NCBI GenBank assembly: GCA_963575645.1
Contig: OY754464.1
Span: 31,325,501 to 31,389,500, forward strand
Origin: Xanthostigma xanthostigma
Lineage: Eukaryota > Arthropoda > Insecta > Raphidioptera > Raphidiidae
Direction: 5' to 3'
Length of the DNA stretch: 64,000 bases
A model generated the notes under the pieces. The model saw nothing but the letters and a program-made list of their open reading frames with translations, did no database searches and was not told the DNA's origin. Positions 44,359-56,699 of the stretch are shown here, in pieces. Each line of letters starts with the position of its first letter. Positions within the stretch are counted from its first letter, which is position 1. A program made the translations under genes and the position numbers.

Positions 44359-45060
44359 TTAAGCATTTAGTTCTAAAAAACTTTGTTTAAAAGCTCTCCT
44401 CTTATGCGTAGATTTTGGAAAATGGCGTATCAGGGACCAGCAATAGTCAGACATCATATTTATATCTCAAAATCCCTAATTGCGTTCTTCCATGACGCGT
44501 AAATCTTGATGCATGCGCACCACCCTGCTTCTCGCTCATGTGTCCTAGATTTTCAGGAAACTTGTCCAAGTGACTATGAAGAAAGCGGATTTTTATACTC
44601 AAATTGCTTCCTAAATTTTTTAATTGTAAAAGGTAGTCTTCTAGAAGCTCAATATAGGTAATTTTCAGGTTTTCTATTTCCAAGAAAGTTTTGCATCACA
44701 GCTACACAAAAGCTGTCTAAGCCCTTAATACAAGCTCATTCATAGAATTTTTAAATTGGGTTTCTTTCATAAATTGTCTAATTTGGGGACCGTCAAATAT
44801 ACCAGCTTTAAGTTTTTCCATAGTGAGATAAAGAATTTTTTTACTTTAGGAAAAGCACTGTTCGTTAACCCTAGAGTTTTAACGAACTGTTTCATAATAC
44901 CCAGTTTTATGTGTAATAGCGGCAGGATAATTTTTTCACGAGCTACAACTGACTTTTTGAAAATAGTTTGCTTCCCAGGTGTCATATCCGCGATTGTGAA
45001 TTCTGACGTCAGCAACATGTTTAGTTCAGACAAGGGCAATCGAAACAAATTCACGATTTA
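44359..45060 (-). pseudogene. Decayed copy of a high-copy arthropod repeat protein
   Basis: Reading the minus strand, blocks appear in successive frames: VAREKIILPLLHIKLGIMK then QFVKTLGL, next EKLKAGIFDGPQIRQFMKET, next NLSIKIRFLHSHLDKFPENL, GHMSEKQG, and last DYCWSLIRHFPKSTHKRR to a stop at 44359. I recognise the order LLPPLHIKLGLMK--VK, GIF-GPQIR, KIHFLHSHLD-FPENLG-VSDEQGE and ADYCW as an uncharacterised protein annotated many times in insect genomes, so it is probably carried by a repeat or transposon. At least three frameshifts and several stops break it. The N-terminal half was not found above 45060. Its biochemical function is unknown to me. Confidence 0.8.
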
Positions 45061-48000
45061 TAAGGTAAAATCGCGTTTGTACCATTCTTATGTCTATACA
45101 AAAATCTGTTTTGAAACACTCTGACATACGAAACCCATGTAAAAATGATGTTTTTTTTAAGGTTCGTAATCAATTCCACTTCGTTTATAAGGGAAAAATA
45201 TCGACTTTTTTCTGGGACTAAAATTCAATATAACTTAAACTAGATATTAAAAGGAATCGAATAAAAAAAAGTTATTCGAAATCGGTTCAACGGTTTGAGC
45301 CATACGTGTAACACGAAAAAGCGTTACGTCCAGACGGACTCTAGTGCATAAAGGCATTTTTGGAAATAATTAGGTCGCGTCTAAATACTGCGTCTGAAAC
45401 ACCTTAAATTTTTCTTTTTAGTTAATATCCTCATTTACATACGTTTAATTTTTGTCAAATTTATTTTAATGTTGTAATGAATTGAAAATATTTTTTGCCG
45501 TGTCAAAATAAATGAACTGATTTGTTCACCATACCAAAACTTGTCTAAATGTTACTTAAAATTTATACACCTAAATCTCGTTACAGCAATTAACTGGATG
45601 TGTCTCAATTGTCCTTGAACAAAAATTCTTTAATTTTCCGCGGTGTTAATGTGTTCATCATTTAAAAACTGTCAACACAGGATATTTGAGTAAAATACGT
45701 TTAGGCATATATACTGTCTAAATATTAAAATATAAAATCAACAAGCTGTCGGTAAATAAATGGAATGTAATGTAATCAGACCTTTACTTTAGGATGTTGC
45801 CAGTCATACAAGGTATAAAGCCCTTCCACATTCATGCCCCAAACCCCCAGTACAGAGGCAAGCGCATGCTACAAAGTTGACAGTAGCTATTGTAGCATCC
45901 TCCCCTATCTGACATACTTAATTTCTTGCGGTGCCAACGTCATTTTCCTCCCAATATTCAACTCATTCCAATGTCTTTTTCTCATAAGGTTACCAACTTT
46001 TTTTTTTAAAAAACATTTCATTACATTTAAAATTAAATTAACTACAATAATAACATACCATTTCAACTTTTTAGGAATGTGATATAAGTAACATAACAGT
46101 AATTTAGTAATTATTCCAAATTAAAAGTAAGATTTTGTATTTATTAGATATTTCATCAGAATGAATAGACGACAAATGACTTTCATTTACAGAGCTAATT
46201 TGAATCAAATTAATTTTGAAAATCCTAATTTACATGTGATATGAAATTGCATTTATTGAACGACAAATTGTAAACAAATGTATTCCTACTGTCTGTGCAA
46301 TGGTGTAATTAATAAATTTAATGTGAGTTAGAAAGTTGTAGGTTTGAATCCCAACAGTGACAGTAAATTTATTTTCCTTTATTACTTAAGCTGTCTCGTT
46401 TTGAATCTGCAATTTCGTACTGCATTATTATGGGCTTAGGATGGTGTATCTAATTTAATTAACTATTCAAAACATGATGTAAGCCTCTTGTCAGTAATTT
46501 TATTAATTTTATTTCCCGACATGAAATTTACTTTTCAAATATCTTACAATAATAAATATGATTTTTAAAGGTACTATAAAAAAGTTGTTAAAATATATTC
46601 GTATTTTTGTAGAATACTCTTTAGAAAAGCATGATTTCATTTCAAAAGTTATTTTTGACTTTATAATGAAAAATAACTAGTGAAGTTTTGCTGTGAATAT
46701 CGTTTTAATAAAAAAATATTTTTTTTGTGTAACGTCGACATAATTTCAGAGAGAATATTACGTATTGTAAAAAGAAAGAACTAGATATAACATACGAATG
46801 TAGTAAAAATATTGAAAACCCTAGTAAAACCGCCACCCTAACCAAACTTCATAACACCATTTTCTTTTCTGCAGAAGCACTTTTTACATTTCCCAGTAAT
46901 GCTCGCTACTTGAGGTTCACTTTTTTTACGAATGTGGCTCAGTGTCCTCCGTTCCATAGTTCTATATGGCTCTATCCCTTTCCAGCTTGATTTCCATTTC
47001 ACCTCCGTCCATCCTTGTCGCACTTAAAGGATATACAGGGTGCAGTTGTGATGGTGGTCGAATGATAATTAGAAAAAGTATAAAAAACGCACATTCCAAT
47101 TTCTTACTAAAATACTTTTTTTTTAAATATCAAATATTTTGTTAGCAACGTGGAACAAGAAGAGGTTGTAAAGTGAAATGTCTTTTAAATATTTTTAATC
47201 AAATGGAGTCACCACTCTGCCGCAAGAAAAATACATTGTACTGGACCGCTCCACGTACTTTGTGAGCATGATTCAAATTCACTATAATATCGGTTATAGT
47301 TTCAGCTTGTTTCGCATGTGTCTGGTACGACGGTGACGACCCCAAAGTTTGAGTGCTTTTGAATGTAAATCTTTTAATCATTTAAGACCTTCTTCCTTTT
47401 CTATAATAATGAATAACAAATCACCATTGAAAAAAATAGCAAATTATTGGGTTGCGTTAAATGGGCTTAACTTTAAAAACATGGAGACGATGGAGTATAA
47501 TTTCCCATAGTTTCTATAGTATACAAGTGCAATTGTGAATTTTTTGAAATGCAATAAAATGATAAGTATCAGCACAATATGTAATTGGGCTGATACAAAT
47601 CATCGAAAAGGAATGTGTGTTTAATGCTAGGCATATCATGAAAATAGGAAAATAATCATGTGAAACATAACCTTCAATTAAGGTGAACTTTAATGCTTTC
47701 TGTTTACAAACTTCCGATTTAAAAAGTAATCCACATGAAATAAAAGTAGTAAATAGGGATATTTATATCAATGCAGTGTTGATAAACGTTGCAAACATAT
47801 TATTGAAACATTACTTTACTGCAATAGGTAAAATCCTAACTTAAAATAGTCATCAGTCAAAATGTATTGTCAGTTTGAAGTTAACTTTATTTTTTTTTTC
47901 TATATCAAAATTCTTAATGTTATTTAATAATAATAACTATTCAATTAATAAATTAAGTTTTCAATATTAAGACTAAGTATAATATCTACTTACTTGGTAA

Positions 48001-48410
48001 AATATTTAATCATCTGCATTAAAATGACGTCATACTATTACAGCCTTTTGCTATAGAGACCAACTTTTTACACGAGGTGAAATTTCTCAGGTTCCATAAT
48101 AAGTCATTTATTAATTTAATGATTGTAATAAAAAAAATCACGATTAACAAGACCGATTCATAATCATGTTTACCTGATTATAGTTGTAAGTTTCGCCACC
48201 AGATAGAATAGTCCATATAAAGGATCCCAAATTTATTTAAAAACAAAAATACATCGTAAATACACTAACGTATTACGTATATGGCTCATGGGAGGATGAA
48301 AGCAGTGCTTTCTGCCTTATTGTATCACGAAAGTGCCTTACAACGATAAACAAGTAACAGTAAACCGTATGAAGTGTTGTGCGTCTTCTGTCGTACAAAA
48401 AGTATAAAAG
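45061..48410. other. No gene recognised; possible B-box fragment
   Basis: GGTTTGAATCCCAAC at about 46350 resembles a tRNA B box (SINE remnant) without a clear A box. TATACAGGGTGCAG at about 47032 is a MITE-type tip. The minus-strand frames at 46838-47023 and 47199-47381 look slightly more protein-like than background but I do not recognise them. Confidence 0.4.
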
Positions 48411-48582
48411 TCCGCTGCACACGAGGCTGGTTGTGCTGCTAGATTCCTTGCCAAATTTCAAGCGTGCTGTGGCGCTGAATTTCGTGATGGCTTTTATGTG
48501 TTTGCTTCATCCGAAGCGTGTTTGAAGCTGGGTTTATAGATGGGTTTGGTGTGCGCGCAGTGACAGTTCGAATGTAAATAAA
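48411..48582 (+). mobile_element. MITE, copy 2 of the 2931-3188 family
   Basis: TCCGCTGCACACGAGGCTGG, TGCTGCTAGATTCC, AAGCGTGTTTGAAGCT, GTGTGCGCGCAGTGACAGTT align with the minus strand of 2931-3188. The right tip is not clear. Confidence 0.7.
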
Positions 48583-49089
48583 AAAAACTCGGGTCGCAGT
48601 GCGAAACCCTGCCGACAATATAGTGTATTTGCTTACACAGGCAGTGTGGCTTTATTATGTGAACTTAACTCTTTTGTTTTTGAACAAAATAAGAATTTTA
48701 ACCCCTTAATACATCCCTTAAAATAATATTTTTTCTTAATTTCAATATTACTATCAATCGACCAAATTAAATTCATCCTTCACTAAGTAAATCCATATCT
48801 ACAAACTAACGTTTTCATAAAATTTTTAATTCCGGCCCTGTCGGGCCGATTATAATAAAATTTTGGTAGCACATTTTGATCATTACTAAAGGGTTAAATG
48901 TCAATTTTGAAACGATTCGGAGAAATTTTTCGGTATTTTTGGGCCCAAAAATATTTTTCAACCCCTAAAACCGACCCTTAAAATGGCCCGATTGGGCCCA
49001 TTTTAAATAGGCTTCGTGCGGTGATGGATTTCAACATGTGGTCCAAATTTCATTAAAATTAATTAACTCCTTCGAAAGTTATTGCCCGC
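48583..49089. other. Possible repeat body, no gene
   Basis: GGTCCAAATTTCATTAAAAT and CTTCGAAAGTTATTGCC just before the TA microsatellite have the wording of retroposon 3' ends. I have no second copy in the window. Confidence 0.4.
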
Positions 49090-49108
49090 ACACTTATATA
49101 TATATATA

Positions 49109-49196
<88 letters not shown>

Positions 49197-49202
49197 TATA
49201 TA
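49090..49202. repeat. (TA)n microsatellite
   Basis: More than 100 bp of TA dinucleotides, with a few AAA interruptions near the left end and one CA near the right. Confidence 0.98.
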
Positions 49203-49749
49203 AACATTTCCAAAAATGGTGCCAAACTTCTTAGAAAGTTATGAAACGTCGAGAAATTTTGGTCCGACCCCTAGGTCCCGCCATCCGACCGACGCCAATA
49301 GTGTAAGTGCCTTATGGCAAATACACTAATGAACGTTTATTGTCTCAGAACAGAACACACACTATGACGCCATGTCTGTTTGTGGGCATTTTCTCATGTC
49401 ATCCACGTGACAAGATACTATTTTCTGATTGGTTCTTGTTCAAAACAAGTAGAGAACCAAGCATGAAAAATAGCCTCGGTTTTAATTTTGCCCGTAGTGA
49501 CATCATTTCCTTCCTCGCAGGCAACAAGACAAGGTTTTTCATTACGAAAAAGAAAAATATAGAGTACTTTGAATAACTACTTACTATATCTTTAAAAATA
49601 TTATGTAATAATATCTAAAATGTTAGAACCCTAAATAAATAACAAATAATTATAAATGAATTTTAATTAACTTTATAAAGGTATAATCAAGAAAAAAATG
49701 TATACTAATCTAAATCGAGCCATCAGAACAATACAGGCAGAAGCTCAGA
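49203..49749. other. No gene recognised
   Basis: The 89-codon frame at 49307-49576 (+) has no recognised domain. GGTCCGACCCCTAGGTCCCG near 49260 is a locally GC-rich patch. Confidence 0.45.
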
Positions 49750-50249
49750 AATAGTATATTGTGCGACTGGTGAGAGAAGGAGAAGATTTCATGAGCGTGA
49801 AATTTGCCGCACGAGCGTAGCGAGTGGAATATTCTCCTTCGATCAATGGTCGCACATAATATTTTATTCAACTAGCACGAGTAATATGTAATCGGGGCCC
49901 TGATAAAAGAGGGAAAAATAATAAATTACTTGATTGATTGACGTACCCACTGCCCTTGATGCACAAAAGATGGCTCTGACTTTCGCTGAATTGCAATGCT
50001 GCTTTCATATATACCTACAAATCGCTACCGCGTTCCTATTGGTCCAGAAACTATCCAGTAATAATTCATTACTGTACAGTTTCGGCTCACTACCGCGTTC
50101 CTATTGATCCAGAAACTATGCATTAATACATTATCGTACAGTTTTGGCTCATTATTAGCACTCTACGCGTCAACATGAAGTAATTTATTATTTCTCCCGA
50201 ATTTAGCAGGGCCCCGAAATGATATATTACTCACGCGTGTTGAATAAAT
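49750..50249 (+). repeat. Single-arm relative of the 22182-23241 palindrome
   Basis: It starts AATAGTATATTGTGCGACTG and ends CTCACGCGTGTTGAATAAAT, exactly one arm of the palindrome. Both modules are present: GGAGAAGATT..ATGAGCGTG to TGGTCGCAC, then TATTCAACTAGC to GTTGAATA. Internal differences include a shorter first hairpin (the GTGCGGTAAAACACACGCGA part is missing) and a different middle with two TCCTATTG.TCCAGAAACTAT units. Confidence 0.9.
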
Positions 50250-52439
50250 ATTATTAAAATGATAAAAAATTAAATCCTAATGTTTAATTGCTGATCCTCT
50301 TAAGGATCTTGTTCTCCTTTTTTATATGATCTAGTTATTGACAATTTTAATTACCTGATAAATTCATATGTAAATAAAAACCGTTCGCAAAATATGTTTT
50401 TAAATAAAATATTCCACAAAGTGTGCCACACCCTGTATCTACCTTAAAGGCTGTTTGTAGGCGTTTTTTTTTTCTTTAAGAAGGAATGTATAAGATACGT
50501 TGTCGACATAGCTTGTTGCTTGAATGAAATATTACATTCATTTAATATGAGAGAAGGTCCCGTACGCCTTTGTGACATGATTTTTATGCATTACTTAATC
50601 TATATTTTTTCATGACTTTATACATAAAGAAAAGCTGATGAAAAGATCTTATTGTTAAAGTCGAATGATATTAATTGGTTTTTATTGTGTGTTGTTTTCA
50701 ACGAGAAAATATTTTATGAGAAAAATAAATGACATAGCGAACTTAATGATTTTTCTCTACTATGCATCTACGGTAAATGCTTTATTATTTGAATTATAAA
50801 TGAACACTGGATGTGAAATTTGAATTTCTTTGAACCGCATTTAAATTAGGTTTGTCAGTGAGTCAATCGGAAGAAATTAGACTGAATAGGTGTATTATTA
50901 CAAACTATAATTTCTGTGTGTTTTTTAATGTTTCTTTATTATTGTTCGATTGTTTATTGCTTATTACTAGAAATTAAAACACGATAAAATAATTTATCTT
51001 TGTTACTTTTATAAGATGCAATGATTTTTGATAAAATCCAAAATTTCTCAGACTTTCTATTATAATGATTGTGCTTATAGAAAGAGACACACAAATCTCG
51101 ACAATATAAATAATAAAAAAATAATATAAACATAGACAAATTAATTGTATTTTTCATCTAACAAATTATTTTTCATTTCAACTCTTAAGTTGGATCTCGT
51201 TAAGAGAGTATTCGGATCATATGAACTTTTAAAATTATTTTACCGTATATACCTATCACGGCATTAAAATCTAGTAGTCTGTAATCAGACTGACATAAAT
51301 TATTATTATTTATTCTTAGACACTGGCCCCAAGACAATATTTTAAATCAATGTTTACTGAACAAACAGTTTGTTTCAATTAAAAAATATTTTTTCATGAT
51401 AGGAGATTATATTCATTATTTTTTAAATGTAATAAAACTAATTATTTTTAGATTTTTTTAAACTGCTTTCTCTTGTATCACAGTTAATACCATATAATTA
51501 AAGCTTGCAATGTACAGTATTCTGTTGACAAATTTGTGTAATATTTTACTTTTTTTTAAGATCACCCGCTGCCTTGGCTAATGTCGTATTTATGGTTTGT
51601 CGTTCAAGAATACCATGTATAAATAATTTGTACTTTACCAGTCACCATTTTTCAAATTTTGTCAAACACTAAGTAAACGTTTGGTAGAATCTATATAAAA
51701 AAATCTCAGATCATTTACGATCAAAATCCTTCCAAGATTTTGATCGCAGATTGTTCCGGACTATAATAGCTATACACGTATTTTAAACTTTACATACCTA
51801 CAGCTACAATTAAAACTGACACACTATACGTACATGATATTAAAATAAACGAGAAAGTTCCATTTTTAAACTATTGTAAAAGTTTCTACTGAACTCCGCC
51901 ATAATAAAGTTGTTTTATTATTATTAATTGATTATTAACTATGTGTAGTACGTGAAGTTTAATGGCAATTATCTCTAAAATTGCATAATGTCTCACTGGT
52001 ACTTCATTACACGGTTTAGGAGAATTTCATCGCGTTTATGAATATGTAGGCTCTAATGGGCTATCGTTAAAAAAATATTGAGATATAAGTCATGTCTGGG
52101 ACAGGCTGTACACATAATGAAACAAGTTTTAGATATCCGTCCGCCCGTATCCGATACGAGGCTAACAATGAATTAATTTAAATTTTAAACTTAAAGACTC
52201 CAGGGATTTCACACGGGTTTTTTTCCTATTTTCCCCATATTTTCTCAAGGAAGGGTAGTTTGCTGATTTACAATAATTGAAAATAGTTATTAACTTATTA
52301 ATATGTACTCGTATCTCGAAAACGATCTACATATTTTGAGCATGTTTCATAAATCGAAATGTCATATATGACCATACAACATTTCGTTAGTCATTTGTTT
52401 TGCAAAAGGTTCAGAACGATCAGTTTGCTGATGAAGTAA
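50250..52439. other. No gene seen
   Basis: AT-rich. CACACCCTGTATC at about 50435 is a solo MITE-type tip. The frame at 50954-51157 (-) is unrecognised. Confidence 0.5.
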
Positions 52440-52610
52440 TGGTATATTGTATATCTACTCTCGTAATGAGATATATTACGATGACATTTGACATACGTAA
52501 TGTTTACAAAGAACGCCAGTAAATTTTAACAGTTACACGAGTCGAGGATTCATTACGTACGAGGTACATACGGTATTTTTTGCACGTATATCAAATTTCT
52601 CGAAAACTTG
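52440..52610 (-). repeat. GTACGTGCAAAAAAT dispersed repeat, copy 4
   Basis: GGTATATTGTATATCTACTC, TTTTAACAGTTACACGAGTC, ACGAGGTACATACGG and ATTTTTTGCACGTATATC are the family word order in minus orientation. Confidence 0.65.
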
Positions 52611-54425
52611 CTCAATGATTTTGTTCATATTTCGCAAATCGATATTTCATTAGCGGCACTACAATATTTCATTATCCATTAAACTAGAAGAAAGGTTAGT
52701 TAACTGAAATCGGCTGTCGATGTAGTTCAGCAAAAAAGTCAGTCTAGTTATCCATACAATTTATTTAGTAAACATAACAACTAGAATATTAAAGTGATAA
52801 GTATCTACTTCCATTTCAAGTAATATTCCAGCCTTTGTGAATCTTTTGTAAAATAAATTCAGTGATTTAGCTGTGAACTTGAAGAAATGACCAAAGAAGA
52901 TGCTTTCTCAATTTTATCTTCTCAATACAATCTCTAACATTTCAGAGCATTAATTTTATCGAGCCGGTAAAGTCGTTAAACACAGTACCTAACACGTATT
53001 ACCTTTTTCTTCCCCTACTTCAGTCTACTGAAACCCTTTTGCGTTATACATTTTTTCACATTTCTTTGAGTTTTATTTCTCACCACCCAACACCCTATTT
53101 AAAGAAGTTTTTACTGTCAGAGCGAAAGGACATGTTCAGAGAATACGAAATGACATGGTATTTTTCACAATGAAGAAAAACCTGTTGTATTCTGTTTTTT
53201 TGGAAAATTGTTTAACGTCAAGTAAATGAAAATCTACATTTAACATATGCTTCAGATTTATTCAATATCAAAATTGAAATTATAGCATTAATAATATCTA
53301 ACAGATAATTCATACGAATTCAATATCGTTACTGATTTCTCGAATGCTTATTGGTTCGCTCGGCAACTTTAAAGACTCTCTGATTATTGCGTGAAACGCG
53401 GTTATGATTTTACTCTTTGTAGGAGAGTTACAAGTTTGCATTTTGCAAGGTTAAGAATGCAAAATTTAAAGACAACCTTTTTCTTTGTTAGATGTTATTT
53501 AGTTAATTTTATTATTATTACAGCTAATAACTGTCATGTGTTTATGTACCTACCTATCTATATTATTTTTGTACTTAAAGGGCCTGAACTTATAATTTTT
53601 TGCATTCTTCGATTCTTTAAATCATTATTAATGTGTTTGAAAAGGTGACAATCTTTTTCACAATTGTGCATTTTAATTTAGGAAAACGAGTATTATTCGC
53701 TGGGTTTTCTATGTAAAATCTAGTTTTAAATAAGGCTAAATAACTCTGTAAATTACAGCTCTGTTCATCTTTATATAGCAACTAAACTATAATTTCCATT
53801 ACAATGGAAATCGGAAGAAGGATAATAATATATTTTAACTTGATCATGTTGAAAACACATCGCAACAAACGCATCTAACCGCGTTGAGTCATCGCAAGTT
53901 CACTTCTTTTACGTTTGTATTTCAAGTGAATTATGCCTCTGAAAAGAATACTTAGTCGCGCCGTGCCGCGCTATGGTGCGAAAGAAGGAAACTCCAACTA
54001 CTGTCTCGTTATTAACTTCAACTCACCGTGTTTGGGTATAGTATATCTATATACAGGGTGTAGAATCATTTCTGACATAATATAAGGTACTGAATCACAT
54101 GTGATAACTGATTTTTCTGCAAATAAACTCCTCTTTTGATTATTTTTACTATACCTAACAAAAATTAAGTGTACCAAAAATTCACCTGAAATTCGAGCTG
54201 AATTAATAAAATGAAAAGTATTCACAATTTTAATATGTGATAATTTTAATAAACAATAGTAAATCACTAAAAAATTAACAAATGTAAAGTTATCTCTGCA
54301 GAAATACACGAAAACAAAAACATTTTTTCAATAACGTGAAATAAACAGAGAAATTATATAACCCTCTTTGCACCTGTTTTTTATGTAAGTAAATGTCTCG
54401 AATGTAAAATTTTAAAAACAAAATG
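52611..54425. other. No gene recognised
   Basis: The frames at 53391-53648 (+) and 53998-54309 (-) are unrecognised. TATACAGGGTGTAGAATC at about 54051 is a MITE-type tip without a partner that I can place. Confidence 0.45.
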
Positions 54426-54902
54426 CAGTGTACCTTCTTTATAACGTCCTTTGTTATAACGAAAAACTCCCTATAACGTAGACATTTTTACAATTTGGTT
54501 GTTTTACCTTAAAACCCATACATTAATACCCTCTATATAGCGCAAATGACATTCTCTATTACGAAATATTTAGGCATCAGCAAATATTTACAGACGTAAA
54601 GAGGACGATTCTGAACCATCAACAACTATTCAACAAGCACTTGATGCCGCTAAACTTATCGAAAAATTCCTATTGTTTAATGAAGATGAGTCCACCACAT
54701 CCCAATTCCCAAGTCATGCATAAAATACAATACAAATATTGGCATAGCAAAAAACTTCAGGCAAAGTTAATACTAAATGTGTTTGAAATAAATTAATTAG
54801 GTGAAATTTGGTTATTTTTCTTTCTTCTCTTCATATAACGAATACTCTTTATAACAAAAAAATGCTCGGTCCCTAGAGATTCGTTATAAAGAGGTTACAA
54901 TG
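54426..54902 (+). mobile_element. Tigger/pogo internal-deletion element
   Basis: The left end CAGTGTACCTTCTTTATAAC and the right end (reverse complement CATTGTAACCTCTTTATAAC) are inverted, with further ATAACGAA words inside both ends, as in Tigger-type pogo elements. TA follows the right end. The left flank reads TG, probably mutated from TA. The middle retains the 3' part of a transposase frame (54601-54723). At 477 bp it is a MITE made by internal deletion. Confidence 0.85.
54601..54723 (+). pseudogene. C-terminal piece of a Tigger-like transposase
   Basis: The frame reads EDDSEPSTTIQQALDAAKLI, EKFLLFNEDES, then a stop at 54721-54723. An acidic stretch followed by T--QAL-A---L--FLL is the usual C-terminal end of Tigger/jerky-type transposases. 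The DNA-binding and DDE regions are absent. It sits between inverted ends of the same element, which independently supports the identification. Confidence 0.75.
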
Positions 54903-56480
54903 TATCAGTATTTTTTAAACCTACACCCAGAAGAACAGTATAATGCAAAAATTTTCCGTAAAATTAGCTATATAGGTAATGCAAATTCATTCATCATAAT
55001 ATTATATCAAAAAATGGTAGTTAGATCAAGCAAAATATGAGAATCGCGTTTGAGCGACTGATGTAGACTATAGACGTTACATTCAAAATAAAATAAATGT
55101 AAAATAAAATTAATGTTGCCAGAAAAAATTCTAATCCAACATTTTTTACGCATTCTTGCATTTCAGAATTTCAGCAGAACATGAAATTTGGTGCACACGT
55201 TTTGTCAACAAGATAAACACCCACTAAGAAATATATTCTCAAAATTCCATTCCTAAGGAGGTGAAAAGGCGGGAGTTTTTTTCAGATTAGAAATATTTTC
55301 TGTAAAGGCCGTTTTTGCCAACAATTGTGTAGATGTGGAGTATGATGGCAGGGGGGATGTTAAGACCCGCACGGAGGTCCGCTAACATTAATATTCTTAT
55401 GGCCTAACGTCTCGTCTAAAATTTAGCTGAGACATCACTCTGTACTGTGTTATATTTAATGTGAAACAGCGTGAAGTCCTCATATTCTGCGAACAGCGTT
55501 AAAGTAGGTACTATTTCTGATTAATATTATTTCTACTTTTTGTGGTACATAGCAAAATACGATAAATACACCAAAACTATTACCCTGTGTTACTAACTAC
55601 GTCGGAAATGTTCTTTTAGTGCAGGAAAAATTATCGCCGTTGTTTGGAAAATTATTCGCGTTATATTTTTTTTTTGCAGAATCGCATTCTGGATAAAAGC
55701 ACTCATAATAAAAGAAGATGTTTCCGACAGCTAACCGGGTGCGCCAGTGTTTGAATCGACAATGCTTAAACAATTAAGTCTTACAATTTTTTATATTCTT
55801 ACAAAATAATCTGTGGGTTTTTTTTGTTAAGTCAATAGTTTTAGAGTTTAAATCTTGGCGGGAACCTGTTATATATAAGTTTTTCCTAAATAGATACAGT
55901 AACTGAGGTTAATTGCGTGATATAAAAAAGGATCCCTTATAAATGGTTTTACAGTATTTTCTTATTTGAAAATTTGACTATTTCCAATTTCCTTGAAAGT
56001 ATGAGAGAGATGGAACTAGCTATGGGCTCATAATCTGTAACTATATTTATATGAATAGATATTACTAATATATTGTTACAATATATCTAATATTTAAAAA
56101 TATGATTATTAGTAACTTTTTGGTTTTTAAGTATTCGTAAAAATACCTCAACACAATAATATGTATTTATAAAATATATCAAAAGTTATAGATCCTGAAG
56201 AAGACACTATTTTATTTGTAACACTAATTAATTAATTAATTATATTCGTTCACGCTGACCGTTGTAAATAATATCCTGTTCGTCACTGCCTATAAAATTG
56301 AAGCCAATCCGTTTTCAATCCATTAGTTTAGTTTCTGTCTAGATAAACAATAGGAAAAGTAATCGTCAAGAGTGGAATAAAGATGATATGAGCACGACGG
56401 TTGACGAAGTTGTTCACGGACAGATGGGTAGAAAAAGAGCTGCTTGCTAACAACACCTTCGCTCGTTCAACGCCTTATTA
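54903..56480. other. No gene seen
   Basis: AT-rich. A GC-richer stretch at 55330-55380 (GATGGCAGGGGGGATG) has the wording of repeat 3' ends but no partner here. Confidence 0.45.
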
Positions 56481-56637
56481 AGGTCGTTCCAAGCAGCCAG
56501 CGAACGGTTTCGAAACCGTCAGCCACATGCGCACTAGGTAAACCGAAACTGTTAGTGGCGATTTTATAACACGTTCTAGCTACTGCGCATGCGGGTGAAG
56601 GTTTCGAAACCGTTCGCTGGCTGCTTGGAACGAACCT
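56481..56637. mobile_element. Complete inverted-repeat MITE, 157 bp
   Basis: AGGTCGTTCCAAGCAGCC, AGCGAACGGTTTCGAAACCG at the left pair with CGGTTTCGAAACCGTTCGCT-type words and GGCTGCTTGGAACGAACCT at the right. Arms are about 52 bp. The flanks are TTATTA on both sides, so the exact target duplication is ambiguous. A truncated copy is at 139-213. Confidence 0.9.
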
Positions 56638-56699
56638 ATTATTACGTATTGGGGAAACCCAGATGTTGCTCAAGCGTCTAATTTTAAAATTTTAAACCA

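Noticed and set aside
44756..45124. Plus-strand 122-codon protein
   Set aside because: It is the antisense shadow of the minus-strand repeat-protein pseudogene at 44359-45060.
47199..47381. Minus-strand 60-codon exon
   Set aside because: Slightly protein-like, but with no recognisable family and no clear splice sites; left as unassigned.
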